A DNA stretch of 64,000 nt from Hemerocallis citrina (GCA_017893485.1 CM030364.1:46339254-46403253); one strand, 5' to 3'. Shown: positions 11,183 through 24,400, counted from the stretch's first letter. The notes: generated by a model not told the origin, from the letters alone. Numbers and translations: made by a program.

Positions 11183-14100
11183 AACTGCGACTAGATTATC
11201 AGTTGATTATATTTTGAAGTCTTGATTACACTAGTTTACGGTTATTAGTTACATGATCATACTGTCCCAGTTCTTGCTTCCTTGCATATTGTATTTGCAC
11301 TGCTACTTCTTGTTTCTTCCATGTTATATCTTGTTATATTACCCCTTTTACTGCTTGTTGCTACTTGCTGCCCGAAACTTTTTCTAACGGGTATTTTTCT
11401 AGTTTTCTTTAAGTTAATAATTATACAGGTACCGATGGACCCACGGAACAAACTTTCTAGATGATCGTTGCTGCTTTATTACTACTTTATGTTGGTTTTC
11501 TTTTAGTCGCTATTTTATCTAGTTGTTATAGCGAACTGCTTATCATACTCTTTTAATTATGACACCTTGTATTCTCGGGCAACTTGAACCGATGTTGATG
11601 TATTATCTAGATGATGGTTATTTTATTTTTAGCTCATGTGATCATTATATTTGCCTGCGTGAATATGTTATAAATATCTTGTTGAGCTTATAATTATACA
11701 GCTTATGGATGATGTATATCATTCACTGGGCCTCAGTTGCATGCCTGTATTTCCGTATAGTAGGAAGTGGGGCATGACAGGAAGAATAAAAGATTACAAC
11801 ATTGAAAACAATATAACTTGTAAAACTTTATCAAATAAATCATCGATTGCATCATAATAGCTTTATTCCTTCATGAATAGTCCATTACCTGCATATTAAG
11901 CTGTGGGTACGTCAGTTACTTACAACTGACGAAAATGTTATACTCGGCTATCCTCTGTATGTCGTACATATAACAATCTCATTACTTTAGCAAAATCACA
12001 AAAGATTGAATGAACAAATACAGTATTGGATTGCGACTACGCTAAACATGTAAGTGCATGCGATGCCTTAATGCCTAATGTACACATTCTTATACTAGGA
12101 TGATACAAATGCACACTTGTTCGGATTCTATGCATCCCATACTACATAGGTCCGAGGGCAAGTGCCTACGTACTCCACAATAAAGGGCTCGATCCCTCGC
12201 CATGATAACTACCCAGTAATAAGATAAGATTTAGATCATTCCACGAATTTGAATCCCAGCCCCAGAGTCCACCGCTGACTATTATAACAGATCCCACATC
12301 ATGCGAATCATCCCGCAAATGACCCTCTAGCCCCGGTATACGTATATACATGGGAATATGGAAAACTATCTGCCCGACTACTCAAGATCCCGGAGTCCAC
12401 CGCTGACCCGTTCTCATAGTCCCAGATTTAAAATAAAAGCCCGTCTCCCACGGAACAACCTCAGTCCACCAACTGAGTCTATAGCCTCGGATTCCACTGC
12501 CGACTATATAGAGCGCACCACTTACGTTTGCCCAAGGTTTACTATATCTTCACTTATGTGCCTAATTACTTATTTCAAGACATGAATAATTTTCCAAACC
12601 TAGAATTAGTCTCACCTCCTACGGGACTTTCTCAACAAATACGAGATAGCTCCAAGGCCATATCTCAAAATCACATTTCAAATCTTTTATTTCAATAGTG
12701 CTGGTATTCGAGGTCTTGCTAACTCTAAATCACAATCTTTTCATGTACAAGATATGATGGGTACACATACCCTTTTGTAAACATGTCTCAACTCAAAGTA
12801 TTCTTTATCTATTCACAACTTGATATATGTCTTATTTTAGCATCATTCATACTATTCATTCACTATCTTTCTAAGGCAACAATTCTTTGCATGAGTTCAT
12901 AGCATAGATCTAAATCTCTCTTTAGGAAATTTATCAAATAATTTTTTTTAACTACAAACAAGCATATTTATATAATATCGTCAAGTCAAACAATTAATAT
13001 AGTAATTCTTTCCCAAAACTCTATATGAATTCTTTTTAATCTCATTTATCATTTCTCACTCAACAACAGGGGTTGTTTATAACAACAGAATCTTATAAAA
13101 ATTTTGTTTGTTTAAATAATAAGTTTGGAAACAAAGTGCATTGGCTATTTCAATTCTCTTTTCACTTAAAACTATTCTTAAAAATTCTTTACGCAACTTT
13201 ATGTCGAAAAGTGAATAAAATTTCTTTTAATCCAAAGTCAGTAAGTCCCATGGAAATGTTTCTTTGAAGATGAAAACAGAACAATAAAAAAAAAACATGG
13301 CATTAGTTTCGAACCCGAGTCAGTCAACACAACCGCAATGCCCAAAACCCACGGACTAGCCACTAAGTCCATTGAGGACTTATGTCATGTATTGGATAAT
13401 TTTTTTTTTATATACTGATGGTACAGATTTAGATTTATGTTGAGTAAATCAAAAATAATGAGTGACTATCAAGATTCGAACTCAAGACCTCTTATAAATA
13501 GTGCACTGGCTAACCAGTAAGTCCAAGTGTATTTTCTGTTTCGAAATTGCATTAATGTACTCTTGTTTATACTATTCTGAATTTGGTTTCTTTTAATAAA
13601 ACTTGTTTACCCAATAATCCAATCCTTTAGGATATTGGAATAAACCTCACTTTTGGACTGAGATGAAATATAAAAAAATAGTAATCAACAAGTTCAAACT
13701 TACTTTTAGAATATGTCTAATAGATTTTCCTTTCCTTTTAAAAAAAATTGCATTCTTTTCTTCAAAACTCGAAAATGTAGAAACCATGTTTATTTAAAAA
13801 CTAGTTTAATTCCATCATCATACTAATTGAAATTTTGTGCTAAAAAATAAATGTGTCTCTAAATCAACCATGGATATCTCAAGGGTTTCTTTCATGCGAA
13901 AACTTGTATTTTTAACATATGTCGATATGTCAAAATGACAAAAATTTATCTTTCTCTTTTCTTCCTTTTAAGCATTATGTTTCTAAAGCATATGTCACAA
14001 TAAAATATTTCTCTAACAATTTCTCATACACATTTGACAACCATAAACTTCAAATATTCTAACATGGTCCATATGATTATTTCTTTAGTTGCACTCTTCT

Positions 14101-15330
14101 TTTCAGCTAGCATGGTAACAATCAATTACTAAGCTTCAACAAAAATATTGCATGTTATGCTAGCATGGATTCTTATATACACATATCACATTCATTAACA
14201 TATTAGCATGGTAACAACAAAATCATTGCATGATATGCTAGCATGGATTTTTATCTACATACATCTCATTCAATTTCTACTACTTATTAAACTATTAGCA
14301 TGGTAACAACAAAATCATTGCATGATATGCTAGCATGGATTTTTATCTACATACATCTCATTCAATTTCTACTACTCATTAAACTATTAGCATGCAAATC
14401 CTACTTTGGAAAGGAAGAGATCACCTACCTTTGAGATGATTGAAAACCACAATTGAAAAGATGATTCCTTTTAGCTCCGAGCTTCTCTAGCAAAGCCTTC
14501 TCCTCCTAGTAAGACCTCTTCAAGCAAGAATTTCCTCCAAGCAATAGAACTTCTCTCACTCTCTTTCTTTCTTTCTTTCTTTTCTTTTGATTATGTTTTT
14601 GGTGTAAAGGAAAAGTATGAAAGGAGGCTCTATTTCTAGGGTATGGTTAGGGTCTATTATGCATAATTCCCAACCTAATAAATCCCCATTTTAATTCTCC
14701 ATATCTTTATTTTCTTAACTTCCCTAACTCCCAACTCTTCAAATACTATAACCTTCAAACTCCTAACTTTTCATTCCTCCAACCTCTCTAAATCCCCTAA
14801 CTCCCAAAACTCTCGCCTCTTCATCCTTTCCCACTACCAAAAAAAATTCGATTACCCCCTTCTACTCCCTGGCACATGCACTCTCAATGAGTACTCAAAC
14901 AGCAAATGTTGCTGTTATGTACTCCGTGGGCCCCCACCAACACATTCACTATTATTTTTCCTTCTCTTCCATTTTGTACGTCAGTGGGCCTCTCCAAGCC
15001 ATCAAAGCACAATTTGAATTGCTGCTGTTGTACACTTACCCGTGGGCCCCCATTCTCACCATGTACACATATTAACCATGTATTCATTCAAGCCTATAAC
15101 AATCCCCACTAGAACAAACCCTAACTCTCATTCACTCTCTCTTTGATTAATCTAATGGGCTAGATTTATTCTTTAGGTCCATGGATCAAAGGAAGGCTAA
15201 TTAAAACTTATGCATGCTAAAAATTAGTAAAATGAGGGTAACAAAATGAGAATAAAAATTTGCACGTGCTTCATACGTGCAAAAATCAAAAAAATATTTT
15301 AAATTTAAAAATAAATTGTGGGGTGTTACA

Positions 15331-15690
15331 ACTGCAATCTCAGCTCGGCCTAGAGACAACTCCCCGGCATGGAACTCAAACTCTGCGCGATCAGGAATCC
15401 AGAACACAACTTTCTTGGCACAGCAATCAATAATGACGTGGGTCTCACCCAACCAATCCATACCCAGAATAACGTCGAATCCTGAATTCCCAATTACAAT
15501 CAGATTGGCTTTGAAATCTGTGCTACCAATAATCACGGGATACTACCTGCACTCTCGGGAACAAATGACAACACCACCACCTGTCACAATGTTCCATGCC
15601 TCTGACATGGTGTTGCACTCCAACTGATGGCGAGCCACAAATCATGAGGAGACAAAAGAATGGGTTGTCCCAGAATAAAAAAGAACATGA
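15331..15690 (-). pseudogene. Element C protease fragment, interrupted by element A
   Basis: The minus strand reads a protease start LFYSGTTHSFVSS (near 15680-15642), then GGGVVICSRECR and IVIGNSGFDVILGMDWL, and stops at the junction with LTR A. The active-site triplet is Tyr-Ser-Gly where Asp-Ser-Gly is expected (15677-15669). The rest of pol lies beyond the left window edge, on the far side of element A. At least one stop lies near 15541. Confidence 0.82.
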
Positions 15691-15899
15691 GCAGGGAAAG
15701 AGCAAACAAGGATCATATCTAAGATAGAATCAAAGACAAGGAAACAAGGAATGGTTGAACAGGGGTTAAGAAAAACAATGCAGAAAGATAATAGGAAAGA
15801 ATAAAGAAAGACAAAAAGAAGGAAGCAAAAAGAAATAACAAAACAAGAAAGCAAAGATACCTGCAACAATACCTTCAGTTGACTCCGCATCTGCAGCAG

Positions 15900-17066
15900 T
15901 CAGGTTGAAAGCCTGACCACTCCTTGGAATAGCGGTCCTCTGACCGACAATCTGGCGCTAAGGAGGAAGCGGTGGCCTAACTGGACCACGAGCTGGGACA
16001 CCCTGCTGAACGGGACCCCTGGCTGGAAGTGCCAACTGCTGCTATAGCTGCAAACAATTTCGAACTGAATGATCAGCAGTGCCACACCTAAAGCATTGGC
16101 GGCTGGCGCGAAAATTCTTCTTGCGCTCATGCCAAGACACCTGGCAGAAGTCGCAAAAACCACCTCTCGGGAAACTAGCAGAAGGGTACGGAGCTGTCCT
16201 GACAGGATGGGCAGGAACAGGCCTCCGAACAGGCCCACCAGAAGGCCTAGCAACCACAGAAGAGTGCGGAATAGTCCGCTGATAAAGAGCCAAACCACCA
16301 CAAGTTTGCTCCTGAGCATGAGCTGCCTCAAGAGCTTCTGCATAAGAGGGCAAGCGAAGGGAGACAAGCTACACCCTAATCTCACGCTCAAGCGCCAAAA
16401 TGAATCTACGAGCCCTGTCTTCTTCGTTCGCCACAAGAACGACTGCGAAACGACTGAGTCTAGTAAATTCAGCTGCATACTCGTCCACAGACCTGGAACC
16501 CTGTTTCAAGAAAGTCTCATGTTACAACATTGCATGGACAATATGTAACAAAGTTCCATTACTAGAAATAATGACCAACCTGTTTCAGGGCTAAGAATTG
16601 TTGCTCCATCTCCACTCTAGTGCTTCTAGGAAAGAACTTCTCCAAGAAGCCCCTAGTGAAAGTGGCCCAAGTGATCGGTCGTTCGAGCTTTTCGGACTCG
16701 AACCTCCACCAAATATGAGCCAAGTCCACCAGCTGGATGACTACCACATCCACACGATCTGCAACCCTAGCTGCCAAAAGCAGTTGTTCTATCCGAATCA
16801 GCCACTGTTCAACCTCCAAAGGCGTCTCAGTGCCTGAAAACCTGTTGGGATGCAGCCTTATGAAGTCAGTGACTGTATCCGGACGGGAAAAAAGAGCTGC
16901 CTGCATAGGCACAGCAGGGCGGCGGAACCCGAGCGGCTTCCAAAGTAGCCATCACCAAATTACTGTGGTTCTGCTGCATATTGATCAAGCACTCAAGCAC
17001 AGTGGTGACAGCCTCAGTCCCAGGCTGATCATCCTGAAGACGAGAAGTAGAACCTCTACGAGCCAT
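15900..17066 (-). pseudogene. gag: Element C gag with zinc knuckle, frameshifted
   Basis: It starts at ATG 17066 (MARRGSTSRLQDDQ). A frameshift near 16890 leads into the capsid region (RLHPNRFSGTETPLEVEQWL, FTRGFLEKFFPRST, MEQQFLALKQ). An intron-like gap (16501-16579) precedes SVDEYAAEFTRLSRF, and the piece ends with the CCHC knuckle CFRCGTADHSVRNC (near 16095-16050). There is one stop after REIRV (near 16373). This gag type fits plant chromoviruses. Upstream it is linked to an intact tRNA-Met-type primer site and a 3.6-kb LTR. Confidence 0.88.
16501..16579 (-). other. 79-bp intron-like insertion in gag C
   Basis: On the minus strand the coding phrase CTGAAACAG is followed by GTTGGT..., and 79 bases later by ...TTGAAACAG then GGTTCCAGG. 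Removing the segment rejoins the gag frame in phase 0. It has GT...AG ends, but the near-repeat of CTGAAACAG on both sides could equally be the target duplication of a tiny insertion. Confidence 0.6.
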
Positions 17067-17220
17067 AGTCTGCACAAAACCAAAAACAATTAGCATCTGG
17101 ATCAAAGTTGATAATAATAATTCATTTATGCGTACATGATTGGTGAAATATTGAGCCGATCCCAGTTCGAGCCAAGCTTGTCTAATATATTAGGCAACTA
17201 ATACATTAGCCAAACCTGGG

Positions 17221-17231
17221 CTCTGATACCA
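17221..17231 (-). other. Primer-binding site of element C
   Basis: Minus-strand TGGTATCAGAG lies ten bases from the LTR end. It is the tRNA-iMet-type primer site. Confidence 0.88.
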
Positions 17232-17241
17232 CTAAAAATGT

Positions 17242-20200
17242 TGTCACGCCCCGCTTCCCAAAATAGTATACGGAATACTGATATGTGACTAAGCCCAGCG
17301 AATAATTTTCATCATCGATAAGCTGTTCAGAATCTTTATAACATCTCACAGAAATAATCAGAGTCGGAAGCAAGAAAAGTCAACAAAGTATGCATAATCG
17401 AATCAAATATACCAACAGAAATTTACTTGAAAGCAAAATATAATATAATCTCAAATAAATCAGATCTTAATAAGTTAATATCCTAGGTCACATTGCCTAA
17501 ATACAAATAAATCCAAGTATCAAATACAATTGTTCAAATAAGCAACAAAATAATAATAATAAATGCAAAACTCCAGCACTAATATCTCATATCACCAATT
17601 CCATCTGGCAGCTGATCATCCTGGTCTGCAATTAAATAAATTGCAGGAAAAAAGAAAGAGAAAACAAACTCCCGTCAATGCAAGTTATGGGCCGATTGTA
17701 GTGCAGGATACAAGTACATGAGATAAATAACAAATATAAAACAATAACAAAACAAACATAGCATGGTGTAGGTATGTCAACAGAAATGTAATATCTAACA
17801 TGAATCAGGAAAACAAATCAGACTGTATTGGTATACTAACAGATACAAATAACATGTGCCAAGTGTCAAGTGTCAGATGGCATGCGAACAGATATACAGA
17901 TGATAGTGTCAGATGATAGTCAGACAGATAACAAATAATCAGATAACAGATGTCAGATAACATATACAGATAAACAGATAACGGATGTCATGTTCTTATA
18001 AGTCTTGTGTGATTACTATCTAGGTAGCACTTCATGTGCCCCAACTTTTTATTACATGGCTGCTACATTCAAACAGTTTCGTTTAGATTTCGTAGTAGAG
18101 TCCATAGGGTAGTGTACTCAGGGATCAGACAGACATATATCAGATAATCAGATCAGATAGACAGATAGAACCTATGGGTCCTCTTCTGATTACACCTTCC
18201 TATAGGGAAGTAATGTAGTTAGAGTTCAGATAAACAGAGTCGTGTATCATGTAGTCATGAACACGTAACAGATAGGGAACACAAGCCCTCTTCTCAGTAC
18301 ACATTTCTATATTTTCCACTACTAGATCTTTCCCTTAACCCTGGCTTGGTTATTTTGTTATTATTATCAGACAGGCATGTATCTGCAAAAAACAGAGTGA
18401 GAATAGCATGGTTTAAACATGTAACAGGTTCAGGGTGACAGATAAACATATGCAGACTAAAGATAACACATAAAAGAATAGTGCAACGAAAATTCTAGTT
18501 CAGGACAGTAAGACAGTACTGCACTAAAACAGAGATTTTTGTTGCTACAAAAATGCAAATCTGGATCCGTTGAAGAATCTGGAAAATAGACTCCCTTCCG
18601 AATCTAGCAAATATATATAAGTCATTTAGTATTTCACAAAATAAAGTCTCAAAATAGGTTTGAATCTAGAAAGCACGTTCTGTCAGAAATCAGAAGTTTG
18701 TATTCAAAGTCAGCAAAATAGAAAACTCATTTATTAAATCCAAAAAAAATATGGGGTATTCCTTTATAGGTGTAACAACAGAAAATCGAGTTTATAATTT
18801 TCCAAAAAAAAATAGAGTATTCAAGTGAAAACAGAAAACAACAAGACACGACAGTTTTGTAAATCTAAAATCACAAACACTGCAGTACGAAAATAGTAAT
18901 ATCTCACAAACCATAAATCGAAATCCAAATCCGTCAAAAGAATGATAAAATAGATACAATAGGATAACTTTCATGTTCAGAAATATTTTAGAGACAACAA
19001 GTAGAATTAGGTCGAAAATAAGGTTCTTTACTGAACAGTAGTAAAATTCTGTATGTAAAATCTTTATTTGCGAGCATGAAAAGGTTTGTAAAACTCCTCA
19101 AATAAGTCCAACAAAATTGTGGGTAAACCCCAATCAAGTCGAGAAATACTAAGCAGAATTTCAGATCAAAATAACAATTTTAACGCTAGAATGAAAATAT
19201 ATTAATCTTCAGAATTCATAGAAAATGCAGTCTGGAAATCTTTATACACCTCAGTAGTAAAATAGGCATAACTCACAACTTGTAAATTGAAATTGAGATC
19301 CGTCAAAAGGGTTTGAAAATAGACAGAATTCTCTATAGTTCATGTTCACAAAATATTTTCAAATACTGACCTTAATAGGGTCTAAAATACTGAACAGCAT
19401 CGGGGTGACAGAAAACTACAGATTTGTTCTTCATACTCAAATCAACATAGATCACACGAAATTCATCTAAATCAACCAAAACATGAAATATAGTGTACTA
19501 GATGTCCAAACAACATGGTATAGGATATTTTACAAGTATTCGACAAGTATAACACGAATAACACATCAAGCACAGATATCTCAAAGTAGCATGGACATAT
19601 ACATCAAAAGTGGTCAACCCTAGGTTAATTCATGTCATATATATCGTGAGGCAACTATGGTCAAATCATCACAATAGCGAAAATAGATAACAGATAATTC
19701 ACACACAAATTGTCTCTAGAACCCAACTACAATATAGGCGGTATTTAGTACTTGTATTACACAAAGAAAAGAATACAACTTACTTGCCTTAACCGACGAC
19801 GAAACGGCACCAAGAAAGAATAACGGGAACGGATTCCTGGCAACGAACTCAATGAACGATCAAAACCCACGAACACAACTCGAACCAACGGCGACGATCA
19901 CAAACCCATGAACACAACTACACACCATCCAAGAACGAACGGAAGAAACCCAACGATCTACAACTCGAGCTCACACACCGCAACCAAGGAAGTGCGGGAG
20001 GGAGAGTCGATGGAAGGCAACAGGATGCTGCCTTGCTGTCGCGGCTGCTGTCGGCGCTTGCTGCCGGCATCGGAGTAGCGCACCAAGGTGGTGTCATGGC
20101 TGCTGCAACCCAAATGGCGCAGGGGGAAGACGGGAGAGAGATGGAGAGATGGGTCGCGGGTGCAGGGGCGCAGGGGACAATCGGGAGTGAGAGGGAGGTC

Positions 20201-20856
20201 GGGACAATGGGAAAGATGGCTAGGGTTTTGGTGGGGAAGGTGAACAGTCGGTTCACCATATATAGGGTATGGGTTAATAGTTTATTATGGTTTTTTTTTT
20301 TTTTTTTTTTTTTTTTTGAATAGGATGGCTGACGAGTGTGGGTGAGGTAAATGGGTAGTGCTAAGAGAAATGCAGGTCGGGGTAATTTAGGAAAATGGGT
20401 TTATGAATTTGAATAGGATAATGGGTAGTTAATTAATGGGTATATGGTGAATTAAATGGCTTTAGGGGATTTTAAGTGGATAGGGATTTGGGTATATAGA
20501 GCATAGCATCTAAATGGATTTTGGGTTTAGACAATGGGTTCAAGAAATAGGATACCCCACAAGGAAAAGTAGGGGATGCGAAAATGAGACGAGCACAGAA
20601 AAGAGCAATAAAAAAAAAATAGGCACAAACAATTTGAATAAAAAGAATAAAAAATAGTAGATCGATCAAACAGGGCTTAAACAAATGAGATAATTGAATC
20701 AAGTAGATCAAAAAAGAGACAAAAAAAATAAATGAATATGTTGGAAATAAAGATCCTATATACGGTCCAAAAGAGATACAAGAAGAATACAAAGAGAGAA
20801 ATACTTAGAAAAGAAAAATACACTCAAAATACACAAAAGGGAAAACAGGGGTTACA
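17242..20856 (-). mobile_element. 5' LTR of Gypsy element C
   Basis: The plus strand starts TGTCACGCCCCGCTTCCC and ends GGGGTTACA, giving about 3615 bp with TG...CA ends. Both ends align to the solo LTR at 44723-48008 in reverse. It contains three diverged repeats about 365 bp apart (ATCCGT marks at 18565, 18929 and 19298), a short CAGATAA-rich array (about 17880-17990) and a 27-base T run near 20290. The ORFs here (for example 19918-20323) are low-complexity and not believed. The outer target duplication is probably TATAC at 20857-20861. Confidence 0.85.
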
Positions 20857-20991
20857 TATACCGAGGAGCATCTAGCTAGATTGCCACCCGTCTGCATGGC
20901 GAGTTTCCAATTGTGGTTGACTATGGCTCCCCTTATCAACTTCGGTACAGTGGAGGACTATTTTTTCGATAGAGTTCTCCGACAAATTTGG
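20857..20991. other. Unassigned 135-bp host or transposon segment between insertions
   Basis: This sequence is caught between LTR C and unit X. It was contiguous with 43461 onward before X inserted (TTTGG at 20987-20991 and 43456-43460). It reads no clear continuation of the Mutator-like transposase on the other side of X. I see no gene in it. Confidence 0.6.
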
Positions 20992-21980
20992 TGTAACACC
21001 CTCCTATTTTACAATTCAAAAATAGTCAATTGTAATTTTATTTATTGTTATCAGATATTGTTATTGTTATTATTATGCATAAATATGTAGTTTTATTTTA
21101 TATATATTCTTTAATTTATTTATTTATTTGGTGGAGTTGGTTTTATTGGATTTTATTATGAAAAGAAGAAGTATATGGACATATGAATAATAAAAGAGTC
21201 AATTAGAGGCATATAGTTAATTTCCCCTTTTTCCTTTTCTTTTCTTCTTCCTTTTCATTTCGATCAGATCGTTTCCCCCATTTCTTTTCGACCGAAATCG
21301 AAACCCAACTTCGGCCAATTTCCCCATGCCAAATCTCTAGGTTTTCTTCATAAAATTTATATTAAAATTAGGGGTAGGCTAATTGAAGGGTTCTCTTCTT
21401 TATTGTGGCTTCAATTTGGAGAAAAAGTAACGGGAATGTATACCCTATTTTATTTTATTTGTATAGAATTAAGTAATTTTAATTTCTATTGAATATAAAT
21501 ATTGTACTAGGAAGATTAGGAGGTGTTGGGTATTATAGAGGCAAGAAATTAGCAAATTATTGGAGATTTTGTAAGTTGCTTATAAATTAGGGTTTTGGGT
21601 TTATATAAGGGAAGTTAATAATGTTAGAATAATCTCACTAATAATTGTAGAAATTGTAGTAGACCCTTAGATTAATATCGGATTTTATGGACGAGAAACC
21701 TAGTTATTAGAATTTGAGATTTGTGCATATATTGTATGTACGTCAGGCACTCGATGAAATGCCTGTGAGGAATTAGAGTGATTGTAGCAGTGGGATAGGA
21801 GCGATTTGATATGGTTGGAGATATAGATAATCAGCATTAATTGGTTTTGAATATTTTAAGCCCTAATTAGTGTTATAACATGGTAATAGGAGAAGAAGCG
21901 TGTTCGGGGAGCAATAGCGGAGAACTTATACATTCGGTCTTCGCGTCTCCCCACGTGAGTATAATTTCTTATATTTTATG

Positions 21981-22601
21981 TGATATGGCTAAAAATGGGG
22001 TTTAATCGGAACCGTCCAAATTAGGCACGAATCTTGAAGTCCAGGGGTAAAACGGTAATTTCACCTACCAATGGGTCTGAGATAGGTACTGGATCTCTTC
22101 GTCAAAGATCCAATAACCCGCGAACGGATCCAGCTCAATCGGGTGTGGGTTTCAACCAGCAGAAAGCCCGATCCAGAGGGATAGAATTAGGGTTTCTGAT
22201 TAAATCTTAATCAACGGCCCTGATTCATGCCTATCCTTCCACTGGGAATTAGGGATTACATTCCTAATCTATTTACAAGGAGTATATTCCTTATCAGATT
22301 ACGGGGATTACATTCCTAATCTGATCCCTAAGACGCCTATAAATACCCCCCATCCATCTCCATTAAGAGGTAATCAATCTTTTGCCAGTTTTTACGCTCT
22401 TTCATAATCTTCCCTGATTACTGACTTGAGCGTCGGAGGGTGCGTTGCCGGGAACAACCCCGGTGTCTCGCACTTTTTGCAGGTGTACGGCAGTAGTCAG
22501 CGTCAAACTCCGACGGAACAGGCATACAGGTTTGCTATTCAGTTTTTCTAAGAATCCACAAATACTATCTGTTTGCCCCCACACCAAATTTAGCGGCAAC
22601 A
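21981..22601 (+). repeat. 5' LTR of Tat element
   Basis: It starts TGATATGGC and ends GCGGCAACA (621 bp). A TATA-like TATAAATACC at 22338-22347 is the probable transcription start region. Confidence 0.95.
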
Positions 22602-22604
22602 GAT

Positions 22605-22622
22605 TGGCACCGTATGTGGGAA
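22605..22622 (+). other. Primer-binding site of Tat element
   Basis: TGGCACCGTATGTGGGAA lies three bases after the LTR. This primer-site type is common in plant Tat/Athila-like elements. Confidence 0.8.
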
Positions 22623-22673
22623 ACTAACGAATAGCAACCTCCCCTCTTTCCGTTGGTCAGATCTTCTCCAGCC

Positions 22674-24400
22674 ATGCCTCCTAGGAAAGTCAGATCCAGA
22701 GGGTCCAACCGAGGACCCAACCCCGATCAGCAACAGGAAGTTCCCCCTCAGCCCGCTCCATAGCAGGGGCAACTTCTTCCTCAAGCGGAGGGCCCACTCC
22801 AACAGGACCAGCCCGCTCCTCAGAACCAACAACCTCCTAAGGGTCCCAATCCGCAGAAACAACCCCTCCATCCGAACCACGTCTCCATCCACAACGCCTC
22901 TTCGGACTCTATGGCCTCCCATCATCCCCGAGCTTCTGATCTCTGCAACACCATCCTCAATCGGCAGAAGGATGAGGATCTTCACCGCTGTCATGATGAA
23001 AAGCGGGTCCGAGAGGGAACCTCCCGCCAACACCGTCCGGATGAGCGATCTCCTCACCGCCCAGAAAACAGAAGGTCCCCTACCCGAAGGGGCGGAGAGA
23101 GTCCCCCGAGCATTACAGAAGAAGGACACACTCCCCTGCAGGTCGGCAACTGCCTAGGAACAATGAGGCACCCATCACCTGTGCCGAGTTCCAGCAGTTC
23201 CAAGCGACCGTCCTACAAGCTCTCAATCTCCGTCCTAACACCAATGCTCCAAAGATCCCCTCTCCTCCTCCGGTCCGAAGTCCTCGCCGACGGCCCCCAA
23301 CTCCTCCTCCAGCTCCTAGCAACTCCCGGCATATGCCAAGTCCTCGCCGCTCCAGGAGCTACCGTCGTCGTAGGCCCCCGCTCTCCCTCGTACGAAGACG
23401 AGTCTAGAGGCTCGGCTGATTACCGTCGAAGGGACGATGCTGTATACCGCCGTCTCCACGAGATGGAGAGGTGCTTGGGTCAGTTAGACCGAGAAGAAGA
23501 GCTTAGAGGAAGGACTCTTCGTCCTAGCAGACCTCCTTTTTCCCGAACCATAATGGATGCACCCGTACCAATCGGCTTCAAGCCTCCTCAATTCGAGACC
23601 TACTCCGGGGACTGACCCCGTCGATCACATCGAGAGCTTCAAGACCTTAATGCTCATCCATCAAGCTTCCGATGCTCTGATCTGTAAAACCTTCCCCGCA
23701 ACTCTCAAGGGTCCGGCCCGAGAATGGTACTCTCGCCTTGCCCCATCCACAATATTCTCCTTCGAGCAATTCGAGACCCTCTTCGTCACCCATTTTGTAA
23801 GTAGCCGTAGAACTGAGAAGACCAGCATCTCGCTACTGTACCTCCACCAGAAGAAGGGTGAGAAGTTGAGAGACTATGTGAAAAGGTTCACAGCTGAAGC
23901 CAAGTCCATAGCATCCCTCGACCAGTCGGTCGCTGCAGCAGCATTTCAGTCCAACGTCCTCAACTCCAACCTTCGCTCCTCCCTCGCCAAGAAACCCCCA
24001 CAGAACTTCTTTGACCTCCTCCTCCAGAGCGAAAAGTATATTCGGGCCGAAGAAGCTGAGCACCGCCCCAACTTGGAGGGGTCTTCCTCCGGGTACAAGA
24101 GAAAAGGAACAGAAGAGGAGGGAGCCAAGAAGCTTCAGAAGGATAATGCCGGCCAGCGCCAACCTCCCCCGAGATTTGAAAATTTTACTCCCCTTAATGC
24201 CAATATCTCCATAATTCTCATGGAAGTTGAGAAGAAGGGGGTGATACCTCCTGCACAAAAAATGAACACCCCTGGCAAGAAGAGGGATAAAGAGAAGTGG
24301 TGCCGTTATCACCGGGACCACGGACACGACACCAACGATTGTCGGGCCGTGAAAAATGAGATAGAAGCCCTCATCCAGAGGGGGCAGCTAACCAGATTCG
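22674..24400 (+). pseudogene. gag: Tat gag, with stop and frameshifts
   Basis: ATG 22674 opens a Pro/Gln/Arg-rich N-terminal region (MPPRKVRSRGSNRGPNP) with a TAG near 22761. It shifts frame twice (near 23150 and 23610). The capsid domain lies at about 23610-24050 (DPVDHIESFKTLM, GPAREWYSRLAPSTI, FVTHFVSSRR). The nucleocapsid-like motif, a degenerate C-H-H-C finger (CRYHRDHGHDTNDC), is at 24303-24344. The 22911-23615 ORF is a chimera of true and shifted frame. Confidence 0.85.

Larger units (their letters stand above)
9039..11779 (+). mobile_element. Solo LTR B1, nested in LTR A
   Basis: The unit starts TGTAACTCCC and ends GGGGCATGACA. The flanks are GAAAG (9034-9038) and GGAAG (11780-11784). 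The uninterrupted LTR copy at the window start reads GCGGAAGAATAAAAG, which proves the target was GGAAG and that the left copy has mutated. Its 3' end resembles those of LTR C and of the solo LTR at 44723-48008, so all three belong to one LTR superfamily. No gag or pol is present; unequal recombination between two LTRs is the usual cause. Orientation is inferred from the shared 3' end. Confidence 0.87.
8899..15330 (-). mobile_element. 5' LTR of chromovirus A, split by solo LTR B1
   Basis: On the plus strand it starts TGCAACACCCC and ends GGGTGTTACA, giving TG...CA ends with a short inverted repeat. Removing the 2741-bp B1 insertion and its 5-bp duplication leaves about 3686 bp, colinear with 1-3562. 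The array at about 14108-14395 and the tRNA-like segments match the other LTR. Its outer end abuts protease sequence of element C, so A inserted into C. The outer target duplication is probably ACTGC at 15331-15335, but the other copy is outside the window. Confidence 0.88.

Noticed and set aside
19918..20323. Overlapping ORFs of about 100 residues on both strands
   Set aside because: GC-rich leader of LTR C followed by a T run; no recognisable protein.
20857..20991. Continuation of the Mutator-like catalytic domain on the left of unit X
   Set aside because: All three minus-strand frames were read and none resembled the expected transposase; left unassigned.
23833..24327. Minus-strand ORF opposite Tat gag
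   Set aside because: Shadow of the gag frame; the plus strand carries the recognised capsid and nucleocapsid motifs.
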